NCBI GenBank assembly: GCA_021639365.1
Contig: JAJXHK010000004.1
Span: forward strand, 1 to 64,000
Reading direction: 5' to 3'
DNA from: Collinsella aerofaciens
Lineage (GTDB): Bacteria; Actinomycetota; Coriobacteriia; Coriobacteriales; Coriobacteriaceae
DNA: 64,000 bases
Below are positions 8,969-16,474 of this stretch, one piece after another. The position numbers were made by a program, and so were the translations under genes. Every line of letters starts with the position of its first letter. Positions within the stretch are counted from its first letter, which is position 1. The notes under the pieces are model-generated. The model was given only the letters and a program-made list of their open reading frames with translations, did no database searches and was not told where the DNA came from.

Positions 8969-9116
8969 ACATCAACTATTCGGTATGGTACCCACGATGC
9001 ATCAAGTGCTTGCAAGCTATCGGTCAGCGGTCGCGCAGACGGTGTTAGCGAACGTGATGACCGGCCGGCGCTCGCCCCTTGCCGTTGCCCGCGCTCTGCA
9101 AGCGCCCGCGCCGCTC

Positions 9117-10256
9117 TTAGTAGTCCACCGCCGCAGGACTGTTCATCCAGTCGCTCACAAACGCGCCGTAGCGGCCCTCGATAATGGCCTGGCGGGCACG
9201 CTGCATAAGGTTGAGCAGGTAGTAGATGTTGTGCATCGACAGCAGAATACCGCCGAGCATCTCCTTCTGCGTGACCATGTGACGGATGAGCGCGCGGCTG
9301 TAGCCGCCCGTGCACACCGGGCAGGTGCAGGTGGGGTCGATGGGGCCGTCGTCGTGCGCAAAGCGGGCGTTGCGGAAGTTGAGGCGGCCTTCACTGGAGA
9401 ACGCCGTGCCCATGCGGCCGGTGCGCGTCGGCAGCACGCAGTCGAACATGTCGATGCCCACGCCCACGCCGCGCACGAGCGTGGTAGGGTTGCCGACGCC
9501 CATCAGGTAGCGTGGCTTGTGCTTAGGCATGTACTCGGAAGCCAGCGGCGCCAGCGTCTCGAACATGGTCTCGTGGTCCTCGCCCACCGAGTAGCCGCCG
9601 ATGCCGTAGCCGGGGAAGTCGCCGCACTCCTCCAGGTGGCGCAGCGATCGCAGGCGCAGGTCCAGATGCATGCCGCCCTGAACGATGCCAAAGAGCGCCT
9701 GGTCATCGCGGGTGTGGGCCTTATAGCAGCGCTCGGCCCACATGCTCGACAGCTCCACGGCGCGCTCGACGTAGGCGCGCGTGGCAGGATAGCCGGGGCA
9801 CTGGTCGAGCTGCATGCAGATGTCGGAACCGAGCTTCATGGCGATTTCCATGTTGTCCTCGGGCGTCCAGAACACGTGGCGACCGTCGTAATCGTTGACG
9901 ATAAAGCGCACGCCCTCGTCGGTGAGCTTGACGGCGTCGTTGTGGCTGAAGACCTGGAAACCGCCCGAGTCGGTAAGAATGGGGCCATGCCAGTTCATAA
10001 ACTTATGCAGTCCGCCCAGCTCGGCGATGGTGTCCTCGCCGGGACGCATGGACAGGTGGTAGGTGTTGGCGAGCACGATCTGCGCACCGAGCTGCTTGAC
10101 GGTCTCGGTGGGGATGCCCTTGACGTTTGCCTTGGTGCCCACGGGCATAAAGATCGGCGTCTCGATGTCACCGTGCGGGGTGTGCAGTACGCCGGCACGC
10201 GCATGCGTCGTCGGGTCCTCGGCGATCAGGTCGAATTTAAAAAGGTTCTGGTCCAT
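9117..10256 (-). CDS. tgt: tRNA-guanine(34) transglycosylase Tgt
   Basis: A 379-residue enzyme that exchanges G34 of GUN-anticodon tRNAs for preQ1, which QueA and QueH then convert to queuosine. Visible motifs: TDSGGFQVFS with the general Asp (about D96), QLDQCPG, the QGG and GIGGYSVGE substrate loop, FDCVLPTRTGRMG with the nucleophilic Asp, and the zinc site CTCPVC plus a distal Cys/His (SMHN). The start has AAGGAG nine bases upstream. The gene stands apart from queA/queH by about 3.6 kb, with an SDR gene and a coiled-coil gene between. Confidence 0.97.
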   Translation of the reverse strand: MDQNLFKFDLIAEDPTTHARAGVLHTPHGDIETPIFMPVGTKANVKGIPTETVKQLGAQIVLANTYHLSMRPGEDTIAELGGLHKFMNWHGPILTDSGGFQVFSHNDAVKLTDEGVRFIVNDYDGRHVFWTPEDNMEIAMKLGSDICMQLDQCPGYPATRAYVERAVELSSMWAERCYKAHTRDDQALFGIVQGGMHLDLRLRSLRHLEECGDFPGYGIGGYSVGEDHETMFETLAPLASEYMPKHKPRYLMGVGNPTTLVRGVGVGIDMFDCVLPTRTGRMGTAFSSEGRLNFRNARFAHDDGPIDPTCTCPVCTGGYSRALIRHMVTQKEMLGGILLSMHNIYYLLNLMQRARQAIIEGRYGAFVSDWMNSPAAVDY

Positions 10257-10352
10257 AAACTGGAACTCCTTGGTTGCGGTTCATACGCAAACCATTATAC
10301 GGGCAACCAACAACCCGCACCGACTCGACAGAAACTGATGCAAAGGGGTCAT

Positions 10353-10510
10353 AGTCATTGGGGACGTTCTTAAACGACTAGCCGTCGGGGACAGTCTTCA
10401 GCGCCACCTTACAAAGGAGTGTCCCAATCTGCCGGCACTTAGGGACTGTCCCCAAGTGCCGGCAAGAGTGTCCCCTTCGACTAGTCATTTAAGAACGTCC
10501 CCAACGACTA
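10353..10510. repeat. GGGGACGTTCTTAA nested inverted repeat, copy A
   Basis: Outer arms of 29 bases (10353-10381 and about 10480-10508) pair with two purine-transition differences. Inside are further inverted repeats: TGCCGGCACTT/AAGTGCCGGCA around 10430-10464 and GGGGACAGTC/GACTGTCCCC. The same outer core occurs twice more at 13571-13626 and 13711-13739. This looks like a nested palindromic repeat of the REP/MITE type rather than a terminator, since no T-run follows. Confidence 0.75.
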
Positions 10511-10516
10511 CATCAA

Positions 10517-10692
10517 CAAAGGCAACGCCGATGCTCTGGCAACGTCAGCGAGCGGTCGCCAGAGCGAACAAGTTGGCATGAAAAGAGGACGGCATAGACC
10601 TTCTGGTCATGCCGCCCTCTTTGAATGACAAATTGTCGCTCTGGTGACCGCGCAGCGTCGGCCCGTTACGGCGTTTGTAAAAACGCCGTAAC
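10517..10692 (-). repeat. 170-bp post-stop structured element, copy A
   Basis: Read on the minus strand it starts two bases after the SDR stop codon with a perfect 12-bp hairpin (arms 10665-10676 and 10681-10692, loop of four), runs through a conserved CGACGCTGCGCGG block and ends with a long stem (arms 10583-10600 and 10605-10621, loop TTCT read on the plus strand) followed by TTTT. The same layout with clear sequence similarity follows queA (13742-13906). The distal stem plus T4 can work as an intrinsic terminator for the SDR gene. Confidence 0.75.
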
Positions 10693-10694
10693 TA

Positions 10695-11495
10695 TTAGGG
10701 CCGCTGGCCCATGCCACCCTCGAGGGTGACGGTCTCGCCGTTCATATACTTAAAGTCGGGGCCGCAAAGCTGAACGACCACGCGGCCGATCTCCTTCTCG
10801 ACGTCGCCGTAGTGGCCCGCCGGCGGCATGTGGACGTTGGCCTTGAACGCCTCGGGATAGGCATCCTGGAAGTTCTCGAGCGCGGCGGTCCAAGCAAGCG
10901 GGCAAACGATATTGACGTTGATGCCGTCCTTGCCCCACTCGTTGGCAGCGACGCGGGTCAGACCGCGGATGCCCTCCTTGGCAGCGGCGTAGCTGCACTG
11001 GCCATAGTTGCCAAACAGGCCGGCGCCCGAAGCAAAGTTGACCACGGAGCCCTTGGTCTCCTTCAGGTGCGGGTAGGCCTTCTGCATGTACAGGTAGGTG
11101 GCATACAGACCGGAGTAAATGGCGAGGTTGAACTGGTCCATGGTGTGATCGGCAATGGTCACGCCCGAGGCGCTGGCCTGAGCATTGTTGACGACGGCGT
11201 CGATGCGGCCGAACTCCTCAATAGCCTTGTCGATGACGTTCTGGACGACGGCCTCGTTGTCCTGACCAGCCGAGACATCGGCCTGAACAGGCAGAACCTT
11301 GACGCCGTACTCGGCCTCGAGGGATTCCTTGGCAGCCTCGAGCTTGGCAACGTTGCGGCCGGTAATGACGAGGTTTGCGCCCTCCTTGGCAAAAGCGATA
11401 TCGATACCGTAGCCGATGGAGCCAGCGGAGCCGTCCTTGAGCGTGGCCTTGCCGCCGCCGGTGACGATCACGGTCTTACCAGTGAAAAGTCCCAT
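10695..11495 (-). CDS. SDR family NAD(P)-dependent oxidoreductase
   Basis: A 266-residue classical short-chain dehydrogenase acting on an unidentified alcohol or ketone. The catalytic residues are in place: N104-type NNA motif, S156 in FASGAG, Y169 and K173 in SYAAAKEG. The nucleotide loop is unusual: VTGGG (residues 11-15) is separated from GSIGYGID (25-32) by an insert of about eight residues, whereas typical members read TGxxxGxG. ITGRN after the second strand carries an Arg that often favours NADP. The ATG at 11495 has GAAAGGA upstream. Steroid or bile-acid dehydrogenases of Coriobacteriia belong to this superfamily, but nothing here proves that substrate. Confidence 0.85.
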   Translation of the reverse strand: MGLFTGKTVIVTGGGKATLKDGSAGSIGYGIDIAFAKEGANLVITGRNVAKLEAAKESLEAEYGVKVLPVQADVSAGQDNEAVVQNVIDKAIEEFGRIDAVVNNAQASASGVTIADHTMDQFNLAIYSGLYATYLYMQKAYPHLKETKGSVVNFASGAGLFGNYGQCSYAAAKEGIRGLTRVAANEWGKDGINVNIVCPLAWTAALENFQDAYPEAFKANVHMPPAGHYGDVEKEIGRVVVQLCGPDFKYMNGETVTLEGGMGQRP

Positions 11496-11783
11496 ATAAA
11501 GTCCTTTCAAATCGCGACGGGCTTGCCCGTCGACTGCGCGCATCCAACTTCACGCGCCAAAAGCTGAAATGCAACTTTAGCGGGTTCAAGTGAAAAATAA
11601 AGCCCATGGCAGGCGAACGGCGCAACGTCTTTCGGCGAAGGGAATGTCAAGTACAAACTGGATAAAGTGGCCGAGTTTTTGCTATCGACGCGAGCCATCG
11701 AACACGTTTTGAAACTTTGCTGCAGCGCGCGGGATGTCGACGCGAGACTTTATCATAGGGTGACAAACAACGATGAGGAGCAC

Positions 11784-13553
11784 ATGCCTATGACAGACGA
11801 GCTGGACCCCCAGACTCAACAGCATATTGATGATTCCGCAGACGTCACCGCAGATGCTGACGCTGTGACCTGCGATGATATTGGCCTCGACGACCCCATC
11901 TTAGACGAAAGCGCTACGGCGGAAACCCCCGGCGCCGAAGATGCAGGCGAGCAAAACGACGATGCGCCCGCTCAGGACGACCACCCCGTACAGGATGCTG
12001 CTCCGCAAGCTGCGGGCCCTATCGAGGTTTCTTCGGAAGAAGAGCTCGACGCCGTCATGGACTCCATGATGGATGCCGTCAAAGCGATGAAAGACGCCGT
12101 GGCCGACGCTGACGTTGACGCCGAGGAAGAGGAGGCCGCCGAGGCAGCCTCGACCTTCGTACCCGGCGAGACTCCGGTTGCCGACCAGGGCAGCACCATG
12201 CCCTCGTTTCTGCAGCTCGAGCATCCCACGATTGGCACCGATGCGGTCGACCCGCACGCAGCAGGCTTTTCTGTGATCGAAGGCGGTACCGGCAATATCG
12301 CCGTGCCGCAGACTGCCGATGCGGACGCTGCCGACACCGCTCGCCCGACTGCCCCGCACTCCCCCGCCGCGAGCCGCGATCTGGGGACCGCTGTCTCGAA
12401 CACTGCGAACGCCGTGGGCACCTTTATCGCCCAGGGCGCCTCGGCCATGCGCGAGATGAACGCCGCGAAAAAGGCACTTGCCGATGCCCGCGCCCACCTG
12501 GCCGAACTTGAGCAGCGCATTGCCGATCAGGCCGAGGAACTCGAGACGCGCCAGGATATCGCAGGCCGCTACGACCAGATCGTCGCCGACCAGCGCCAGG
12601 CGATTGCCACGGCCCAAAAGACCGCTGCGGCAGCCGAGATTGACCGTGATGCCCACGCCTCCAAAGCGACAGAGCTCAAGGGTCAGCTCGAACAAATGAA
12701 GACAGAGGATGACGCGACTGAGCTCCGCCTGAAGGCCGCGCTCGACGCCGTGGAGGCCCGCGAGGCGAGCTCACGCGAGACCGGCAACCGCCTCGTTCGA
12801 CGTCTTGAGGATTCCAAGCGCATCCGCGACAAGGTGAAGGCAGAGCGAGACGCCGGCATTGCCGCCGCACAACAAACCGTCGACGCCACGCGCGCCCAGC
12901 TCGAGACGCTGCGTCATGAGTATGCCGAGCTGCAACGCAATCCCTCGGCAAATCCCGCCAACTATACGGTGCGCACCAGCGAGCTCTCGATGCAGATTTC
13001 CGACACGGCAGATGCCCTGCGTAAAGCCGAAGAAGATGTCCCGCGCATCACCGCCGACCTTGAGCACTCGCTTGCCGCAGCCGAGCAGGCCGTCGAGCAG
13101 GCTCAAGCCCCTATCGCCGACGCAAAACGCGCGCACCAAGCCGTGACGACCGAAGCCAATGCCGCGCGCGACGAGCTGCAGACGGCGAAGACCGCCGCCG
13201 CGACTCGTCAGCGCGAACTGCGCGAGAAGATCGCCGCGGAGGACAAGGCGCGTCGAGAGCAAGAGCAGGCTATCGCCAATGCCCAAGCGGACATCGCCCA
13301 TGCGCAGTCGATCATCGAGCAGGCGACCGAGGTACATGACCATCCCGAGATTACCGAATCGCTCGCCGGATCCTTGGCGCGCGATAAAGCCGAACACGCC
13401 GAAACCGAACACGAAGTGGCTCAACTCGAAGCCGCCGAGGACGACGTGCGCGAGCGCACCCGCGACTCACGCATCAAATTCACCGGCGCCATCGTCTGCA
13501 TCGTCGCCGCAATCCTGGTGATCATCCTAGTCTGGCTGTTCGCAAGCAAGTAA
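11784..13553 (+). CDS. Tail-anchored coiled-coil protein of unknown function
   Basis: A 589-residue protein I do not recognise. Residues 1-200 are acidic and low-complexity (many Asp, Ala, Glu and Pro). From about residue 220 to 550 it is almost continuous alpha-helical coiled coil with heptads rich in Ala, Glu, Gln and Arg, broken once near residue 395 by a short NPSANPANYT stretch. A single hydrophobic helix (AIVCIVAAILVIILVWLF) sits at the very C-terminus with only three residues after it. It has no signal peptide, so it would project into the cytoplasm from the membrane. The ATG at 11784 follows GAGGAG; a second ATG lies two codons later. It is alone between two minus-strand genes. Confidence 0.8.
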   Translation: MPMTDELDPQTQQHIDDSADVTADADAVTCDDIGLDDPILDESATAETPGAEDAGEQNDDAPAQDDHPVQDAAPQAAGPIEVSSEEELDAVMDSMMDAVKAMKDAVADADVDAEEEEAAEAASTFVPGETPVADQGSTMPSFLQLEHPTIGTDAVDPHAAGFSVIEGGTGNIAVPQTADADAADTARPTAPHSPAASRDLGTAVSNTANAVGTFIAQGASAMREMNAAKKALADARAHLAELEQRIADQAEELETRQDIAGRYDQIVADQRQAIATAQKTAAAAEIDRDAHASKATELKGQLEQMKTEDDATELRLKAALDAVEAREASSRETGNRLVRRLEDSKRIRDKVKAERDAGIAAAQQTVDATRAQLETLRHEYAELQRNPSANPANYTVRTSELSMQISDTADALRKAEEDVPRITADLEHSLAAAEQAVEQAQAPIADAKRAHQAVTTEANAARDELQTAKTAAATRQRELREKIAAEDKARREQEQAIANAQADIAHAQSIIEQATEVHDHPEITESLAGSLARDKAEHAETEHEVAQLEAAEDDVRERTRDSRIKFTGAIVCIVAAILVIILVWLFASK

Positions 13554-13570
13554 ACCAGCCGCCAAGCAAG

Positions 13571-13626
13571 TAGTCATTGGGGACGTTCTTAAACGACTAA
13601 TCAAACAAGAACGTCCCCAAAGACTA
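13571..13626. repeat. GGGGACGTTCTTAA inverted repeat, copy B
   Basis: Arms TAGTCATTGGGGACGTTCTT (13571-13590) and its near-exact complement (13607-13626, one difference) flank a 16-base loop. The arm is the same sequence as the left outer arm of copy A at 10352-10371. It lies 18 bases after the coiled-coil gene. Confidence 0.8.
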
Positions 13627-13636
13627 GTCCAATGAC

Positions 13637-13700
13637 GAGAGTGGATAATCTCCCACTTTGAGCCCCCAAGCAGGCCAAAAACGGGAGATTATCCACTCTC
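13637..13700. repeat. Perfect 18-bp inverted repeat
   Basis: GAGAGTGGATAATCTCCC at 13637-13654 is exactly complementary to 13683-13700, with a 28-base loop. It is nested between two copies of the GGGGACGT repeat, so the whole 13571-13739 block resembles copy A, where a different hairpin occupies the middle. Confidence 0.8.
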
Positions 13701-13710
13701 ATTCTGCAGG

Positions 13711-13739
13711 CACTCATTTAAGTACGTCCCCAATGAGTA
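13711..13739. repeat. GGGGACGT repeat, half-copy with own palindrome
   Basis: ACTCATTTAAGTACGTCCCCAATGAGT-like sequence: ACTCATT and AATGAGT form a short palindrome around a TTAAGTACGTCCCC core. It is homologous to the right outer arm of copy A (10480-10508), with T/A changed at one site. Confidence 0.65.
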
Positions 13740-13741
13740 CC

Positions 13742-13906
13742 TGCCGATGCATTGGCGAAGTCAGCGAAAACGCCCCTAAGCGAGCAAGGTGACGTGAAAG
13801 AGGAGGGCATTGACCTTCTGGTCATGCCCGACGATTGAACGTCAGATTGTCCAAATGCGGCCCGCGCAGCGTCGGCCGGTTACGGCGTTTGGTAAAACGC
13901 CGTAAC
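13742..13906 (-). repeat. 170-bp post-stop structured element, copy B
   Basis: Starts directly at the queA stop codon on the minus strand with a perfect 12-bp hairpin (arms 13879-13890 and 13895-13906, loop of four), identical in its arms to copy A, then the CGACGCTGCGCGG block and a second stem (13805-13815 with 13820-13829) that keeps the TTCT loop and the GACC/GGTCATGCC helix of copy A. Outside the helices the two copies have diverged. Confidence 0.75.
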
Positions 13907-15124
13907 CTACTGAATGAGCATCGCGTCACCAAAGCTGAAGAAGCGGTAGCGCTCCTCGATGGCGGCGGCGTAGGCATCCATGATCTGGTCGCGAGTGGCA
14001 AGTGCGCTCACGAGCATCATGAGCGTAGAGCGCGGCACGTGGAAGTTCGTGATCAGCGCGTCGACCACGTGATAGGTCGAGCCGGGCATGAGGTAGAGCT
14101 GCGTCGTCGCGTTCTCGCGCACCACGATGTCGCCGCGGCCGAGCGTGTCAGCGCCGTCCTCGCGGCCTTCAAAATAGCGCGCTGTCACGGCCGGATCGGA
14201 CACCGGCGCCTCAGCGTCAAACGCGCTTTCGAGCGAGCGTACTGCGGTAGTGCCGACGGCGATCACGCGGTGCCCCTCGGCCTTCGCCTTATGCACGGCG
14301 TCGACAACCTCCTGCGACACGTGGTAGCGCTCGGTGTGCATGACGTGCTGCGTGGGGTCGTCCTCCTCCACCAGACGGAAGGTATCAATACCCACCTCGA
14401 GCTCGACGGCGGCAAACTTTGCGCCCTTGGCCTCGATAGCGGCCATGAGCTCGGGCGTAAAGTGCAGACCCGCCGTGGGAGCGGCAGCCGAGTGCTCTTC
14501 CTTCATGGCGTAGACGGTCTGGTACTTCTCGGGGTCGCCCTCGTAATCGGTAATGTAGGGCGGCAGCGGCACGTGGCCGGCAGCATGGATGGCCTCGTCG
14601 AGCGTGCGCGGGTCGCCGGCGGCATTGCAACCGGCCGGCTCAAAGCGCACCAGACGGCCACCGCGGCTATCGGTGACAAAGTCGATGACCTCGGCCGTCA
14701 GCACCACGGGAGCCCCCTCGGGCGCATGGGCGCCACCGGCGCGATACTCAATCTGAGCACCGGGCTTCAGGCGCTTGCCCGGCTTGACCAGGCACTCCCA
14801 CACATGGCCGAGCGGATCCACATCCTCACGGCGCTTGAGCAGCAGCGTCTCGACCACGCCACCCGAGCCGGCTTTGCGACCGATTAGGCGGGCCGGCATC
14901 ACGCGCGTCTGGTTGATGACGAGCACGTCGCCCGGCTCGATATAGTCGATGATGTCGCGGAAGATGCGGTGCTCAACAGTACCGCCGTGCTCCAGCGGCT
15001 TCCCCGCCTGGGAGCCTTTGCGATCCACCACCAGCAGGCGGCAGGAGTCGCGCGGCTCGGCAGGAGCCTGGGCAATCAGTTCCTCAGGAAGGTTGTAGTC
15101 AAAATCATCGGTACGCATAGACAC
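13907..15124 (-). CDS. queA: S-adenosylmethionine:tRNA ribosyltransferase-isomerase QueA
   Basis: A 405-residue enzyme that transfers and isomerises the ribosyl group of AdoMet onto preQ1-tRNA, giving epoxyqueuosine. Family motifs: FDYNLPEELIAQ at the N-terminus, the RDSCRLLVVDR block, NQTRVMPARLIGRK, TAGLHFTPEL and VGTTAVRSLES, and the C-terminal NFHVPRSTLMMLVSA. It is longer than E. coli QueA (about 356) because of extra residues around 150-190. The start is a GTG at 15124, eight bases after AAGGAG; an ATG two codons later is possible. queH, which acts on its product, lies 64 bases upstream on the same strand. Confidence 0.97.
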   Translation of the reverse strand: MSMRTDDFDYNLPEELIAQAPAEPRDSCRLLVVDRKGSQAGKPLEHGGTVEHRIFRDIIDYIEPGDVLVINQTRVMPARLIGRKAGSGGVVETLLLKRREDVDPLGHVWECLVKPGKRLKPGAQIEYRAGGAHAPEGAPVVLTAEVIDFVTDSRGGRLVRFEPAGCNAAGDPRTLDEAIHAAGHVPLPPYITDYEGDPEKYQTVYAMKEEHSAAAPTAGLHFTPELMAAIEAKGAKFAAVELEVGIDTFRLVEEDDPTQHVMHTERYHVSQEVVDAVHKAKAEGHRVIAVGTTAVRSLESAFDAEAPVSDPAVTARYFEGREDGADTLGRGDIVVRENATTQLYLMPGSTYHVVDALITNFHVPRSTLMMLVSALATRDQIMDAYAAAIEERYRFFSFGDAMLIQ

Positions 15125-15188
15125 GTCTGATACTCCTTATATAGCTAAAGTCCGCTCTACATCCTAGCAGGCTGACGTCCCAAACGAA

Positions 15189-15764
15189 CTACTTTTTGGC
15201 AGCCTTGCGCTCATCGCGGATGCGGGCGCGGTCCATGGCCGCCTCGACAGCAGAAAAGCGGCAGCCGCAGTAGTTCTGTCGATACATGCCCAGTTCGCGC
15301 GAACGGCGCGTAGCCTCGGGATAATACGGGCGAAAATCGCGAATCACCGGAGTGAGACCGCGGGCGGCAGCCAAACGCTCGAGCACGTCATTGCAGGTGT
15401 CGAACAACTGATACGGAGAGACGGCGAGCGTCGTGCCCACGTATTCAAACCCGCGCTCCCGAGCCACGCGGCATGCCTCGGCCAAGCGCAAGGCATAGCA
15501 CGCGCGACAGCGACGGGGACGATCGGCACCCAGCGGGGCCACGCCGGCCTCCCAGCGTTCGCGGTCCTCCCCGGCCTCGATGAGCTCGATGTCGCCATCG
15601 GCACACCACCGGCGCAGCTCGTCCAAACGCCGCTGCCATTCATCGTGAGGTTGAATATTAGGGTTGGTCCAGCAAATCGTGGGCTCAAACCCCTCCTCGC
15701 GCAGCAGGCGAACCGGCTCAAGCGAGCATGGTGCACAGCACGCATGCAGCAACAACGACTTCAT
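15189..15764 (-). CDS. queH: Epoxyqueuosine reductase QueH
   Basis: A 191-residue member of the DUF208 family, the non-homologous replacement of QueG that reduces epoxyqueuosine to queuosine in the last step of the pathway. The adjacent cysteines near the N-terminus (HACCAPCS), the CRACYALR motif and the late YCGC motif are the conserved Cys clusters; two of them bind iron or iron-sulfur centres in studied members. The start at 15764 is six bases beyond the GAGGAG motif; an ATG at 15770 would abut it. It starts ten bases after the DUF3267 gene and precedes queA, so all three may be co-transcribed. Confidence 0.93.
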   Translation of the reverse strand: MKSLLLHACCAPCSLEPVRLLREEGFEPTICWTNPNIQPHDEWQRRLDELRRWCADGDIELIEAGEDRERWEAGVAPLGADRPRRCRACYALRLAEACRVARERGFEYVGTTLAVSPYQLFDTCNDVLERLAAARGLTPVIRDFRPYYPEATRRSRELGMYRQNYCGCRFSAVEAAMDRARIRDERKAAKK

Positions 15765-15774
15765 CGACATCTCC

Positions 15775-16341
15775 TCACCCAAAAAAGCGCACGCCAAAGG
15801 ACGTATCCTCGCAGGCGACGATACGGCGGTCGCGCAGAATGGTCCGCACGTAATACCAATCACCCACACAGCCCGACAAGTGCAGACCAGCCGCCAGGTA
15901 GCACAGCAGCGGATAGTCCGAGAACGCAAACCCCAGGGCAAATGCTGTCGTCACAACAACCGTCGGCGCCAGGCAAACCGCCATGTACCGCCGGCGCGAA
16001 TACACAACGCCCTCGGCGCAGGCATAGATCATCGCCGTCTCGCGATTCGCCCCAAAGGTCACCTGCGCGCCCGCAGGCGCCAGCAGCTTAAAAAACACCG
16101 CATGCACCAGCTCGTGCACGGCAAACGATGCCATTGAGACCGCAGCCAAGCCGACTATCCAGCCCACGACAGCCATCCAGCCGCCCGCCTCAGCCGCGTC
16201 CAAGTCCGCAGGCCCGCCCAACAGCATAAACACCGGCACCAGGCACACGGCAAACACCGCGATCACGGCCATCCCCCACACGAAGCAAGCGTGTAGAAAA
16301 TCCTCGTCCTCAAACGCATGTATGTTGGAAATCTCATTCAT
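15775..16341 (-). CDS. DUF3267 family membrane zinc metalloprotease-like protein
   Basis: A 188-residue membrane protein with four hydrophobic segments and the motif HELVH (about residues 76-80) inside the second region, which is the zinc-binding signature of the DUF3267 family of putative membrane metallopeptidases. A distal acidic residue that would be the third zinc ligand may lie in the SGCVGDWYYV stretch near residue 160. Substrate unknown. It is the first gene of a run with queH and queA, but a functional link to queuosine is not evident. Confidence 0.75.
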   Translation of the reverse strand: MNEISNIHAFEDEDFLHACFVWGMAVIAVFAVCLVPVFMLLGGPADLDAAEAGGWMAVVGWIVGLAAVSMASFAVHELVHAVFFKLLAPAGAQVTFGANRETAMIYACAEGVVYSRRRYMAVCLAPTVVVTTAFALGFAFSDYPLLCYLAAGLHLSGCVGDWYYVRTILRDRRIVACEDTSFGVRFFG

Positions 16342-16474
16342 AGCATCTTAGGATAGCGCCCCTGCCACGCACCCGCCCGCATGTGCGATAATGTCGAACG
16401 ATATGCACGAATTGACCACCGCGCCGCCGAACCCCGTGCCCGGCCGCGCTCTTACCTATATGCGAAGGAGTCCC

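Larger units (their letters stand above)
10257..10694. other. Intergenic repeat cluster between SDR gene and tgt
   Basis: About 440 bases without a gene. It holds two composite elements: the GGGGACGTTCTTAA inverted repeat (10353-10510) and the 170-bp post-stop element (10517-10692). The tgt promoter must lie within the first 100 bases but is not obvious. Confidence 0.7.
13554..13906. other. Intergenic repeat cluster downstream of queA
   Basis: About 350 bases between convergent genes. It contains the GGGGACGTTCTTAA inverted repeat (13571-13626), a perfect 18-bp hairpin (13637-13700), a further half-copy of the first repeat (13711-13739) and the post-stop element (13742-13906). Confidence 0.75.

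Noticed and set aside
10695..11495. Assignment of the SDR as a bile-acid hydroxysteroid dehydrogenase
   Set aside because: Only the general SDR motifs are seen, and the remembered sequence of the Collinsella 7-beta enzyme does not resemble it.
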